From: Lachnospiraceae bacterium C7
GTDB taxonomy: Bacteria > Bacillota > Clostridia > Lachnospirales > Lachnospiraceae
Length of the DNA stretch: 35,912 nt
Assembly (NCBI GenBank): GCA_900113385.1
Contig: FOPE01000030.1
Coordinates: 1 to 35,912, forward strand
Reading direction: 5' to 3'
The translations under genes and the position numbers were made by a program. Positions 8,036 to 16,161 of this stretch are shown here, piece by piece. The notes beneath the pieces are model-generated. The model was not told the DNA's origin. It did no database searches and saw only the letters and a list, made by a program, of their open reading frames with translations. Every line of letters starts with the position of its first letter. Within the stretch, counting starts at the first letter, position 1.

Positions 8036-9138
8036 TATTTTGTACTTGAAGCTTTTCCATCAGTTTTCTGTTTTGCATCTACTTTTGCATCTTTTGATGT
8101 ATCTTTTCCATCTTTTGAATTTGCATCTGCTTTTTCTTCTTCATCTTCACTAAAGTAGTATTCTCTTACCTGCTCTTCGATCATATCTCTAAATTCTGGA
8201 TTTTCTCTTAAGTAAGTCTTAGCATTTTCACGTCCTTGGCCTATCTTTTCGCCTTCATATGAATACCACGCACCAGATTTAGTAATAATATCTATACCTG
8301 CTGCTAAATCTAATATATCGCCTTCTCTAGAAATACCTTGTCCAAACATGATATCAAATTCTGCTTCTTTAAATGGTGGGGCAACCTTATTTTTAACAAT
8401 TTTTACTCTTGTATGGTTACCAATCACTTCGCCGGCTTGTTTTAATGTCTCTATTCTTCTAACATCAAGACGAACTGATGAATAGAACTTCAAGGCACGT
8501 CCACCTGTAGTTGTCTCAGGATTACCAAACATAATACCTACTTTTTCTCTTAACTGGTTAATGAAAATTACGATACATTTTGATCTACTGATTACACCTG
8601 TTAATTTTCTTAAAGCTTGTGACATTAATCTAGCTTGTAAACCTACATGAGAATCACCCATGTCACCATCAATCTCAGCCTTAGGAACTAAAGCTGCAAC
8701 CGAATCGACGATTACGATATCAACCGCACCTGATCTAACCATAGTCTCAGTAATCTCAAGTGCTTGCTCTCCACAGTCTGGCTGTGAAATATATAAATTA
8801 TCAATATCTACACCAATTGCTTTGGCATATGCTGGATCAAGTGCATGCTCTGCATCGATGAACCCCGCAATGCCACCTCTCTTCTGAACTTCAGCTACAC
8901 AGTGTAATGCAACTGTTGTTTTACCTGATGACTCTGGTCCATATACTTCAATAATACGTCCCTTTGGTAATCCACCTACTCCTAACGCAATATCTAAGCT
9001 TAATGAACCTGTTGGAACAGCTTCTATATTCATATCTGCTGCACTCTCACCAAGTTTCATTACAGAACCTTTTCCGTATTGTTTTTCAATCTGCGCAATT
9101 GCCGCATCTAGTGCTTTTAGTTTATCTTCTTTTGCCAT
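8035..9138 (-). CDS. recA: Recombinase RecA
   Basis: RecA forms ATP-dependent filaments on single-stranded DNA for strand exchange and LexA self-cleavage. The start is the ATG at 9138 ([11 protein letters not shown]), 10 bases after AAAGGAG; the frame extends six codons further but without a ribosome site. The product has 367 residues. Walker A GPESSGKT is at 67-74. Walker B is [10 protein letters not shown], the L2-region sequence is [21 protein letters not shown], and [10 protein letters not shown] with LRENPE are also present. The last ~35 residues form a Lys/Asp/Ser-rich low-complexity tail ([15 protein letters not shown]), longer than in many RecAs. Its promoter and LexA-like box lie directly upstream. 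Confidence 0.98.
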   Translation of the reverse strand: MAKEDKLKALDAAIAQIEKQYGKGSVMKLGESAADMNIEAVPTGSLSLDIALGVGGLPKGRIIEVYGPESSGKTTVALHCVAEVQKRGGIAGFIDAEHALDPAYAKAIGVDIDNLYISQPDCGEQALEITETMVRSGAVDIVIVDSVAALVPKAEIDGDMGDSHVGLQARLMSQALRKLTGVISRSKCIVIFINQLREKVGIMFGNPETTTGGRALKFYSSVRLDVRRIETLKQAGEVIGNHTRVKIVKNKVAPPFKEAEFDIMFGQGISREGDILDLAAGIDIITKSGAWYSYEGEKIGQGRENAKTYLRENPEFRDMIEEQVREYYFSEDEEEKADANSKDGKDTSKDAKVDAKQKTDGKASSTK

Positions 9139-9153
9139 TTTTGTTCTCCTTTG

Positions 9154-9203
9154 CAAACTAATGTTCGTGTTTTAATGATATTATATTTTTTTTCTTATGT
9201 CAA
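9154..9203 (-). promoter_or_regulatory. recA promoter with LexA (SOS) box
   Basis: On the minus strand TTGACA (9203-9198) and TATCAT (9180-9175) are separated by 17 bases. Just downstream, over the expected transcript start, is CGAAC-ATTA-GTTTG (9167-9154). Both half-sites fit the Gram-positive LexA consensus CGAACRNRYGTTYG exactly, with two centre bases off. LexA binding here would block recA-recX until DNA damage. Confidence 0.82.
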
Positions 9204-9260
9204 GTCTTTATGCTTAAAATTCTTTAAAAATATTCTAATTTATTTTAGCTAGTATCTATA

Positions 9261-9300
9261 TTAATGCTTATTAATGCTTATTAATGCTTATCAATGCTTT
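9261..9300. repeat. 10-bp tandem repeat array (TTAATGCTTA)
   Basis: Three perfect head-to-tail copies of TTAATGCTTA are followed by a fourth with two changes (TCAATGCTTT). The period is close to one helical turn. It lies about 60-100 bases upstream of the recA -35. Confidence 0.95.
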
Positions 9301-9348
9301 ATTTTAATTGTACTGTCATTATATTCTATCATTCAACTAAAACTATTT

Positions 9349-9380
9349 CAGATTCATTGCCCCACATATCAATGAATCTG
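9349..9380. repeat. Perfect 11-bp inverted repeat
   Basis: CAGATTCATTG (9349-9359) and CAATGAATCTG (9370-9380) flank a 10-base loop, CCCCACATAT. Neither side is followed by a convincing U-run, so this is a structure or binding site rather than a clear terminator. Confidence 0.85.
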
Positions 9381-9430
9381 TCATTTTATAATTGTAACTA
9401 AAACTAAAACATTTATATAAGTTCAAGAGT

Positions 9431-9490
9431 ATCTTCAAATACTTTTATACACTTTTAAATACTTTTAAATACTATTAAATACTATTAAAT
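9431..9490. repeat. 10-bp tandem repeat array (ACTTTTAAAT type)
   Basis: Six units of exactly 10 bases sit head to tail. From left to right they read ATCTTCAAAT, ACTTTTATAC, ACTTTTAAAT twice, then ACTATTAAAT twice. A/T tracts recurring every helical turn are expected to curve DNA. Confidence 0.9.
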
Positions 9491-9816
9491 TTAATTATAA
9501 CTAGGATTTGTACTGTTGCGAATGCAACAATCTGAAATCGGATTTAAACTATTTAAGAATTCTAATTGTCCGACATGACTTATAAAGTGTATAACATATA
9601 ACGCATTTTGTCAACTAAAACAATCTATAAGCAAAAATCTAACAACACTTCCTAAATAATTACCTGAAAAAATCTAGCTATAATCTCCAAATAGCACATA
9701 TTTAGTTTAACTTTTTTATTATTTTTAATATCTGTTATTATGATAATTTTTTAAGTAAAATCAATAAGAGGTATATTATTTGTACTCAAAAATTAATCAG
9801 AACTTTTTTCTATACT

Positions 9817-9856
9817 AGTATAACATACGTTCGGATTCTTTTCAAACGAATGTTCA
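9817..9856 (-). promoter_or_regulatory. Second SOS-type promoter with two LexA-like boxes, no gene downstream
   Basis: On minus, TTGAAA (9845-9840), 17 bases, then TATACT (9822-9817) form a promoter pointing toward recA. Box one, TGAACATTCGTTTG (9856-9843), overlaps the -35. Box two, CGAACGTATGTTAT (9833-9820), overlaps spacer and -10. Each matches CGAACRNRYGTTYG at 12 of 14 positions by my count. The next annotated gene downstream on this strand is recA, ~680 bases away. The target is therefore either a long alternative recA transcript or an unrecognised small RNA or peptide gene. Confidence 0.65.
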
Positions 9857-9900
9857 TAAAAAATTTGTTCGATTTTTGTATTTTTTTTATGAAAATAAAC

Positions 9901-9939
9901 CAAAAAAGAGAAAGCGAACTAACATCTGTCGCTTTCTCT
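9901..9939 (-). terminator. Terminator downstream of prfC
   Basis: AGAGAAAGCGA (9907-9917) pairs with TCGCTTTCTCT (9929-9939). On minus the stem is followed by TTTTTTG. It closes the argS-prfC unit and isolates the gene-free stretch from it. Confidence 0.9.
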
Positions 9940-9968
9940 CTTGTTATTTTAACCGTTTGAACTTTTAT

Positions 9969-11561
9969 TTAGTTCTTACTAAACTCATCTAAAACAAGTC
10001 CTTCATTACGGTCTAATGTCATTCCGATACTCCATTCATTAACAAATAATAATAATGGTCTGTCTTTCATGTCTTTTACTTTCTTCATATCTGATGTTCC
10101 TGAAAGATTATCAACATCAACTTCTTTAGGATTACCAATCCATCTAATATATTCATATGGTAGTGTTTCTAATCGAATATCAACATTATATTCGCTCTTA
10201 AGTCTGAATTTCAATACATCAAACTGGAGTACACCTACTACACCTACGATTATTTCTTCCATTCCACCCTTATATTCTTGGAATATCTGAATTGCACCCT
10301 CTTGAGCAATCTGTGTAACACCTTTAACGAACTGTTTACGTTTCATTGAATCAATTAGAGAACATCTTGCAAAATGTTCTGGAGCAAATGTAGGAATTCC
10401 TTCAAACTCAAACTTATCCTTTGAATTTGTCAATGTATCACCGATAGAATAAATGCCTGGATCAAAAATACCAATAATATCACCTGCGTACGCTTCGTCT
10501 ACTATTTTTCTTTCGTCAGCCATCATCTGCTGTGGTTGTGATAACTTAACCTTTTTGTTGCCTTGGATATGAGTAACTTCCATTCCTGCATCGAATTTTC
10601 CCGAACAAATTCTCATAAATGCAATTCTATCTCTATGATTTTTATTCATATTAGCCTGTATTTTAAATACAAATGCTGAAAAATCTTCACTAAATGGATC
10701 AATTTCACCTTGGTCCGAATTTCTAGCTAATGGTGAATATGTCATTTGTAAAAAATGCTGTAAAAATGTCTCTACACCAAAGTTAGTAAGAGCTGATCCA
10801 AAGAATACTGGTGAAAGTTCACCTTTTGAAACTTTCTCTAAATCAAATTCTGCTCCTGCTCCCTCTAATAATTCGATATCATCTTCTAATTGCGCTTTAA
10901 ATTCTTCGCCAATTTCATCAACTAAAGCTGGATCATCAATAGAAATCTCTTTTTCTGATCCTTCCTTTGTTCCTTTTAATGTATCAGCAAATGTCATTAC
11001 TTTACGTGTTTCTCTATCAAACACACCTTTGAACTGTTTACCTGAACCAATTGGCCAGTTAATTGGGCAAGTTTCAATACCTAATTCTTGTTCAATATCG
11101 TCAAGTAGGTCGAATGTATCATTTGCATCTCTATCCATCTTATTGATAAATGTAAATATTGGAATATGACGCATTACACAAACCTTAAATAATTTTCTAG
11201 TTTGAGCCTCAACACCTTTACTGGCATCAATAACCATTACTGCAGAATCAGCAGCCATTAATGTTCTATATGTATCTTCTGAGAAATCTTGATGTCCTGG
11301 TGTATCAAGAATATTTATACAATATCCACCATAATTAAATTGTAAAACTGAAGATGTTACTGAAATACCTCTTTGTTTTTCAATTTCCATCCAATCCGAA
11401 ACAGCATGTCTAGCAGTTGCTTTTCCTTTAACGGAGCCAGCTAAGTTAATAGCTCCTCCGTATAAAAGAAATTTCTCAGTTAATGTAGTTTTACCAGCAT
11501 CCGGATGGGAAATAATGGCAAAGGTTCTTCTTTTTTCAATTTCTTTTCTTAAATCGCTCAC
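9969..11561 (-). CDS. prfC: Peptide chain release factor 3
   Basis: RF3 is the GTPase that removes RF1/RF2 from the ribosome after peptide release. The product has 530 residues, the normal length. The P-loop SHPDAGKTT lies near residues 18-26. Further signatures are the G2 region with EKQRGISVTSSV, the switch DTPGHQDFSEDTYRTL and the specificity motif FINKMDRD, followed by RF3-type domains II and III. GTG at 11561 is the start, with GGAGG seven bases upstream. It lies 21 bases after the argS stop, so the two are probably co-transcribed, and it ends at the hairpin at 9901-9939. Confidence 0.97.
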   Translation of the reverse strand: MSDLRKEIEKRRTFAIISHPDAGKTTLTEKFLLYGGAINLAGSVKGKATARHAVSDWMEIEKQRGISVTSSVLQFNYGGYCINILDTPGHQDFSEDTYRTLMAADSAVMVIDASKGVEAQTRKLFKVCVMRHIPIFTFINKMDRDANDTFDLLDDIEQELGIETCPINWPIGSGKQFKGVFDRETRKVMTFADTLKGTKEGSEKEISIDDPALVDEIGEEFKAQLEDDIELLEGAGAEFDLEKVSKGELSPVFFGSALTNFGVETFLQHFLQMTYSPLARNSDQGEIDPFSEDFSAFVFKIQANMNKNHRDRIAFMRICSGKFDAGMEVTHIQGNKKVKLSQPQQMMADERKIVDEAYAGDIIGIFDPGIYSIGDTLTNSKDKFEFEGIPTFAPEHFARCSLIDSMKRKQFVKGVTQIAQEGAIQIFQEYKGGMEEIIVGVVGVLQFDVLKFRLKSEYNVDIRLETLPYEYIRWIGNPKEVDVDNLSGTSDMKKVKDMKDRPLLLFVNEWSIGMTLDRNEGLVLDEFSKN

Positions 11562-11582
11562 GAAATATCCTCCAATAGTAAA

Positions 11583-13376
11583 TTACATTCTATCAGGTGC
11601 TTCAAAACCTAATACATCAATACAAGTCTCAAGAATATTTTTAGTTAAAAGAAGAAGTGCAATATATGATTTTTTAATTTCTTCATTCTCTTCTGCTAAA
11701 ATCTTATTTTCGTGATAGAAACTGTTAAATGCATTAGCAAGTTCATAAATATATGCACAAATTTTGTGTGGTGCAATATCTTCATATGCTGTTTCCATAA
11801 CACCGTTAAATTTAGAAAGTGCTAACATAAGATGCTTTTCTGATTCAGAATGAGCACCTAACATTGACAACTTACAATCTGCAGCTTTTTTTCCACTAGC
11901 ATCATACTTATTTAAAATTGATTTAATTCTTACGATTGTATATAAAATATATGGTCCTGTATTTCCTTCAAATGAAGTAAATCTATCAATATCAAAAACA
12001 TAATCTTTGCTTGCTTGGTTTGATAAATCACCATATTTAATAGCAGCAAGAGCTACAGTTTTAGCTGTTTCTTTTGCTTCATTTTCATCAAATTCTAATT
12101 CATGTTTTGATTTTTTGTTTTCAATGATTTTTTTGTACATTTCATCATTTACACTCTTAACAAGGTATTCAAGACGCATTACTCCACCTTCACGAGTCTT
12201 AAATGGCTTACCATTTTTGCCATTCATTGTACCAAATCCTAAGAATCTAAGCTTAGTATCTTCATTAACGATTCCTGTTTTTCTAGCACATCTAAATACC
12301 TGTGTAAAGTATAATTCTTGTCTCTTATCTACTACATAAATCAACTGACTTGGTGAATAATCTTTCATTCGCCATACCATTGTAGCAAGATCAGTTGTGT
12401 TATATAAAGATGCTCCATCTGATTTTAAAATCATACATGGTGGCACTTCTTTTGCATCTGTATCCTCTTTTACATCAACAACTAAAGCACCATTACTAAT
12501 ATATGCATAACCATCATCTTTCATCTTCTGAACCATATCTGGAATGTATGGCTGAGCATCTGACTCACCTTTCCATAATTCAAATGAAACATTAAGGTTC
12601 TTGTAGTTTCTCTTTAGGTCAGTTACTGACACATCTAAAATATGCTGTAAGAGAGCTTTGTAACCTCTTCTTCCATGCTGTAACTCATAAGTTGCCTGCA
12701 TTGCTGCTGCTTTATATTCTTCATCTTCTTTAGATTTTCCACTAGCTGTTGGATAAATCTCTTCAAGTTCAGAAATTGTAAAAGGTGGCTCCTTTGGATA
12801 TTCTCCATCATATGATTCATCAAAATATACAAGTTCTGGTTTACGTATTTTAAGTTCAGTAATAATAAGACCCATCTGTAAGCCCCAATCACCTAAATGA
12901 ACATCACCGATTACTTCTTGTCCCATAAACTTAGCAATACGCTTAACACTTTCACCAATGATAGCTGAACGTAAATGTCCAACGTGAAGTGGCTTTGCTA
13001 CATTAGGTCCGCCGTAATCAATTACTATTTTCTGTGGATTAGAAATTGTGTCACATCCATAACGTCCATCGTCTTCTTGCATTTTATTCAAATACATAGC
13101 CAAATAATTGTTATCTAATCTCATATTCAAGAAACCCGGTTTGACAGATTCTACAAGAGAAAACATTTCGTTATTTGATAAGACTTCTGCAACTTTATCA
13201 GAAATCATAAATGGCGCACAATGATATTCCTTTGCAGCTGCCATTGCTCCGTTACATTGATATTCGCATAAATCTGGGCGATTAGACAATGTAACCTTTC
13301 CATATTTAGAATCATAACCAGCTTGTTCAAACGCTTTGGTTACTTCTTCTGAAATTAAATCTATGATTTTAACCAT
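11583..13376 (-). CDS. argS: Arginyl-tRNA synthetase
   Basis: ArgRS is the class I synthetase that charges tRNA-Arg. The product has 597 residues. The N-terminal tRNA-recognition domain includes LSNRPDLCEYQCNGAMAAAK and KPGFLN. The catalytic core has DYGGPNVAKPLHVGHLRSA, with the HIGH-type motif HVGH at 131-134. The KMSKS position is degenerate (GKPFKTREGGVMRLEYL), which is normal for many ArgRSs. The C-terminal anticodon-binding helical domain ends in LGFEAPDRM. The ATG is preceded by TAGGAGG. The ~200-base upstream gap shows no T-box. Confidence 0.97.
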   Translation of the reverse strand: MVKIIDLISEEVTKAFEQAGYDSKYGKVTLSNRPDLCEYQCNGAMAAAKEYHCAPFMISDKVAEVLSNNEMFSLVESVKPGFLNMRLDNNYLAMYLNKMQEDDGRYGCDTISNPQKIVIDYGGPNVAKPLHVGHLRSAIIGESVKRIAKFMGQEVIGDVHLGDWGLQMGLIITELKIRKPELVYFDESYDGEYPKEPPFTISELEEIYPTASGKSKEDEEYKAAAMQATYELQHGRRGYKALLQHILDVSVTDLKRNYKNLNVSFELWKGESDAQPYIPDMVQKMKDDGYAYISNGALVVDVKEDTDAKEVPPCMILKSDGASLYNTTDLATMVWRMKDYSPSQLIYVVDKRQELYFTQVFRCARKTGIVNEDTKLRFLGFGTMNGKNGKPFKTREGGVMRLEYLVKSVNDEMYKKIIENKKSKHELEFDENEAKETAKTVALAAIKYGDLSNQASKDYVFDIDRFTSFEGNTGPYILYTIVRIKSILNKYDASGKKAADCKLSMLGAHSESEKHLMLALSKFNGVMETAYEDIAPHKICAYIYELANAFNSFYHENKILAEENEEIKKSYIALLLLTKNILETCIDVLGFEAPDRM

Positions 13377-13573
13377 TTTGGCCTCCTAAAATTTTATTTA
13401 TAAAAAATTACATACTTACTTATTTTACTATACAGATAAATCCATTGTCAATGAACATTATGCATGATTATGCAATTAACACAATTATTTGTTTATCCAC
13501 ATATGCTAATAAAAAATTTGCTTTATATTCTTTAAGAATTTATTTCGTATTCTCAAAAATAGATTTAACTTTT

Positions 13574-14101
13574 TTAAAAATCTATTTCATCTTCTCTAAA
13601 AATTAAATTTCTGTATCTGCATAATATTCTAAGCAACATGCTTCCTAAAATACACACTGAAATCACTTCACCTATACCTACTGTTATAGCTGTTACTATA
13701 AGAGTCACGTCAAGCCCTTTGAACATTATTGTTTCAAGACCTGCACCATATTTTAGTACAAGTGGTACAATTATCATATTAACGATAACTGGTGGCAATG
13801 TGCATAAATACTTATTTTTTCTAAGCAAATATGTTCCTATAGCTCCAATTAAAGTTGCTAAACTTCCAAAAATTATATCCAAAATTGTTGCTCCAATAAG
13901 AATATTAGACAAGAAACAGCCTATAAAAAGTCCTGGAATAGCTGCTGGTGTAAAAAATGGAAGAATAGTGAGTACTTCTGAAAATCTGACTTGAATTTGA
14001 CCTTTTGCCAAATTAAGAGTGTTACAAAAATATGTCATAACGACGTAGATTGCTGCAATTAAGGCAGCGTTTGTAATAAATAATACTTTTTTGTTTCTCA
14101 T
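13574..14101 (-). CDS. queT: QueT-type queuosine precursor transporter (ECF S component)
   Basis: The product has 175 residues with about five hydrophobic segments (NAALIAAIYVVMTYF; VLTILPFFTPAAIPGLFIGCFLSN; IIFGSLATLIGAIGTYLL; PPVIVNMIIVPLVLKYG; VIVTAITVGIGEVISVCILGSML in part). The motif IQVRFSEVLTILPFFTP is typical of the QueT family, the substrate-binding subunits that work with a shared ECF energizing module. A preQ1-I riboswitch overlaps its ribosome site, which strongly supports import of a queuosine precursor. The energizing module is not in this window. The final helix and tail end IFREDEIDF. Confidence 0.93.
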   Translation of the reverse strand: MRNKKVLFITNAALIAAIYVVMTYFCNTLNLAKGQIQVRFSEVLTILPFFTPAAIPGLFIGCFLSNILIGATILDIIFGSLATLIGAIGTYLLRKNKYLCTLPPVIVNMIIVPLVLKYGAGLETIMFKGLDVTLIVTAITVGIGEVISVCILGSMLLRILCRYRNLIFREDEIDF

Positions 14102-14108
14102 GGTAAAT

Positions 14109-14154
14109 CTCCTTTAGTTTTATTTTGCGTCAGGAAGGTTTCGAACTGACGTCA
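14109..14154 (-). promoter_or_regulatory. preQ1-I riboswitch covering the queT ribosome site
   Basis: On minus, CGTCAG (14151-14146) pairs with CTGACG (14133-14128). The loop between them reads TTCGAAACCTTC. An A-rich stretch follows and then AAAACTAAAGGAG, where the tail pairs back into the loop to form the H-type pseudoknot. AAGGAG is also the ribosome site, 9 bases before the queT ATG. Ligand binding would therefore hide the site and stop translation. The class is read from the pattern (short stem, C-rich loop, A-rich tail ending AACTAAAGG). Confidence 0.88.
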
Positions 14155-14231
14155 TATTCTTGGTAAACTTGTAAATTCATTGAATCATTTGCCTATCCAA
14201 GAAATATATGCTTTAAACCTTGGTAATTTAA

Positions 14232-14267
14232 TAAAAAGAAACTTTGCCACATTACGCGGCAAAGTTT
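14232..14267 (-). terminator. Terminator downstream of the beta-CASP gene
   Basis: AAACTTTGCC (14239-14248) pairs with GGCAAAGTTT (14258-14267). On minus it is followed by CTTTTTATT. It separates the metallo-hydrolase gene from queT. Confidence 0.88.
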
Positions 14268-14313
14268 ACTTTACTATTGTTATTTGCAAATGTCAAGTTT
14301 GTATTTTGTTTTA

Positions 14314-15969
14314 TTATCTATCCCATTTGTCACACAGAGAATTAATTTGATCTGCAAATTTACCTAAGTCTTTATTAGCCATTCCTTCGCATTTTAAAAT
14401 CACAGTCATTAAGCGCTCTCCCGCTGCAATAAGCCTTGCGAAGACTTGAGATGCATATCTATGTTCTTTCTTTTTAGCAACTGCCTTATCAACTTTAATA
14501 CGTTCACCAACCTTAACGCATTCGCCTGTTATCAAATCATATCTATCTCCGCTATAAGGTGCAACAGCATTAAAGCCTACTTTTTCTTGAACATGTTTTG
14601 CAAAATGTTCAGTAACTTCATCTTGACCGTGAACGATAAAAACTTTTTTAGGTCGAACCTCTGTAAATTGGCTTATCCATTTTGTAAGATGTTCTTTATC
14701 TGCATGTCCACTTATTCCCGGCAAGTTCATAATTTTTGCTTGCACTTCTATATCTTCACCAAAAATTCTAACTTGTTTCACACCATTTAGTAAAACGTTT
14801 CCAAGGGTTCCTTCTACTTGAAATCCTACAAACACTATTGTCGAATCTTTTCTCCACAAATTATGTTTTAGATGGTGTCGTATTCGTCCTGCTTCGCACA
14901 TTCCTGACGCTGAAATAATTACTTTTGGTTTTTCAATAAAATTTATTGCTTTTGATTCTTCACTACTAACTGCAACTTTAAGCCCTGGAAATTTTATAGG
15001 ATTAACTCCTGATTCCACTAAAGTTTTTGCTTCTTCATTAAAACAATCGGTTACATTTGCGTTAAAAATGTTAGTGGCTTCAACTGCAAGGGGACTATCT
15101 ATAAATACCTCAAAATTTTGATATTGAGGTAGCATGTTTTCAGTTTTAATTCTTCTTATAAAATATAACATTTCCTGAGTTCTACCTACTGAGAATGCAG
15201 GAATAACTACATTTCCGCCTCTTTCAAACGTTTCTTTTATAACGTCTGCTAAAAGCTTTGCATAATCTACTGGATCTTTATGATTTCTATCTCCATAGGT
15301 AGATTCCATTACTACATAATCTGCACTTTTTATATATTCTGGATCTTTAATCAAAGGTCTGTTTCCACTTCCAATATCTCCAGAAAACACTATCTTTTTG
15401 GTTATCATTCGCTCTTCCTGTGGCAAATCTCTTTTTTCTTTATCTGTATCTTCTTCTGTTAGCCACATTTCTATAGATGATGAGCCTAGCAAATGTCCGG
15501 CATCTATGAATCTTATTTCTAGGCCATCTGTTATAGTTATTTTTTCATTATATTCACAAGGGACAAAATATGTAAGTACACCTAAAGCGTCATCCATTGT
15601 GTACATTGGTTCAACTTTTTCTTTTCCTGCCCTTTTTGCTTTTCTATTTTTCCATTCTGCCTCAAATTCTTGTATGTGGGCTGAATCTTTCAACATAATA
15701 TGACACAATTCGCAAGTTGCCTTTGTTGCAAATATTTTTCCACGAAATCCATGGCTATACAACAATGGTAAAAGTCCTGAATGGTCAATATGTGCGTGTG
15801 TTATAAGCACATAATCTATTTCTGATGCATTTACTGGTGTTTTTTGATTGACATACAAATCAGGACCTTGCTCCATTCCACAGTCAACTAAGAAATTTTT
15901 GTCTCTGAAGCTCACAAAATGGCAGCTTCCTGTAACTTCATGATCCGCACCTATAAATTCTAGATACAT
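14314..15969 (-). CDS. Beta-CASP metallo-beta-lactamase RNA-processing-type hydrolase
   Basis: The product has 551 residues of the CPSF/YSH1-like MBL group. Metal ligands are visible: THAHIDHSG (58-63), the His of DAGHLLGSSSIE, and FSGDIGSGNR. The beta-CASP insert holds MESTYGDRNHKDP, VVIPAFSVGRTQEML, SASGMCEAGRIRHHLKHNL and SGHADKEHL. VFIVHGQDEV is the RMMBL-type end. About 60 extra residues follow (AVAKKKEHRYASQVFARLIAAGERLM), possibly an added RNA- or protein-binding tail. The family includes RNases; the substrate of this branch is unknown. The ATG follows AAGGGGG. It is a single-gene unit, with a terminator after it. Confidence 0.92.
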   Translation of the reverse strand: MYLEFIGADHEVTGSCHFVSFRDKNFLVDCGMEQGPDLYVNQKTPVNASEIDYVLITHAHIDHSGLLPLLYSHGFRGKIFATKATCELCHIMLKDSAHIQEFEAEWKNRKAKRAGKEKVEPMYTMDDALGVLTYFVPCEYNEKITITDGLEIRFIDAGHLLGSSSIEMWLTEEDTDKEKRDLPQEERMITKKIVFSGDIGSGNRPLIKDPEYIKSADYVVMESTYGDRNHKDPVDYAKLLADVIKETFERGGNVVIPAFSVGRTQEMLYFIRRIKTENMLPQYQNFEVFIDSPLAVEATNIFNANVTDCFNEEAKTLVESGVNPIKFPGLKVAVSSEESKAINFIEKPKVIISASGMCEAGRIRHHLKHNLWRKDSTIVFVGFQVEGTLGNVLLNGVKQVRIFGEDIEVQAKIMNLPGISGHADKEHLTKWISQFTEVRPKKVFIVHGQDEVTEHFAKHVQEKVGFNAVAPYSGDRYDLITGECVKVGERIKVDKAVAKKKEHRYASQVFARLIAAGERLMTVILKCEGMANKDLGKFADQINSLCDKWDR

Positions 15970-16018
15970 AATTTTTCCCCCTTGCTATTATGTAATTAAC
16001 GTGCCTTTACGTTAGTGT

Positions 16019-16084
16019 TTTTTATATAATCTTTTATATGGTCATTGATATAGTTTTTTATATGGTAATTTATATGGTCTTTTA
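16019..16084. repeat. Spaced TTTATATGGT repeats upstream of the beta-CASP gene
   Basis: TTTTATATGGT or TTTATATGGT occurs three times, with a fourth weaker copy (TTTTATATAATC) toward the gene. Spacing is irregular, about 15-22 bases. The array sits in the 5' region of the minus-strand metallo-hydrolase gene. It may be a protein-binding array or simple AT drift. Confidence 0.55.
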
Positions 16085-16108
16085 ATGTATTTCGGTATCT
16101 AAACATAC

Positions 16109-16146
16109 AAAAAAAAGACCGCAAACATTCTGTTTACGGCCTTTTT
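16109..16146 (-). terminator. Terminator downstream of ftsZ
   Basis: On minus, AAAAGGCCGTAAACA pairs with TGTTTGCGGTCTTTT (one G-T pair) around GAAT and runs into eight or more T residues. It ends the cell-division unit. Confidence 0.92.
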
Positions 16147-16161
16147 ATAAAATCACATTTA

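Larger units (their letters stand above)
9204..9614 (-). ncRNA. Candidate noncoding transcript upstream of recA (hypothesis)
   Basis: No open frame of useful length lies here. A strong promoter is visible on minus: TTGACA (9614-9609), 17 bases, TACACT (9591-9586). Transcription would start near 9579 and run toward recA. The predicted RNA would contain a hairpin TGTTGC-GAAT-GCAACA (9513-9528), the 10-bp repeat array at 9431-9490, and a perfect 11-bp stem CAGATTCATTG/CAATGAATCTG (9349-9380). The second array is at 9261-9300. No good U-run terminator is seen, so it could equally be a long recA leader. Only tiny frames exist, for example a 13-codon one overlapping the second hairpin. The promoter is the solid part; the RNA itself is inference. 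Confidence 0.35.

Noticed and set aside
9180-9203. TTGACA with TATAAT as the recA promoter
   Set aside because: The spacing is only 12 bases; the TATCAT slightly downstream gives 17 bases and is preferred.
9261-9490. Possible CRISPR array
   Set aside because: Units are 10 bases, directly adjacent with no spacers, and no cas genes are present.
12160-12260. Loss of KMSKS in ArgRS as a defect
   Set aside because: Many bacterial ArgRSs lack a canonical KMSKS; the rest of the protein is intact and full length.
13990-14230. TTCTTGG/CCAAGAA pair upstream of the preQ1 riboswitch as a second regulatory element
   Set aside because: A 7-bp stem with a ~40-base loop in AT-rich DNA is within chance and lies before the riboswitch with no U-run.
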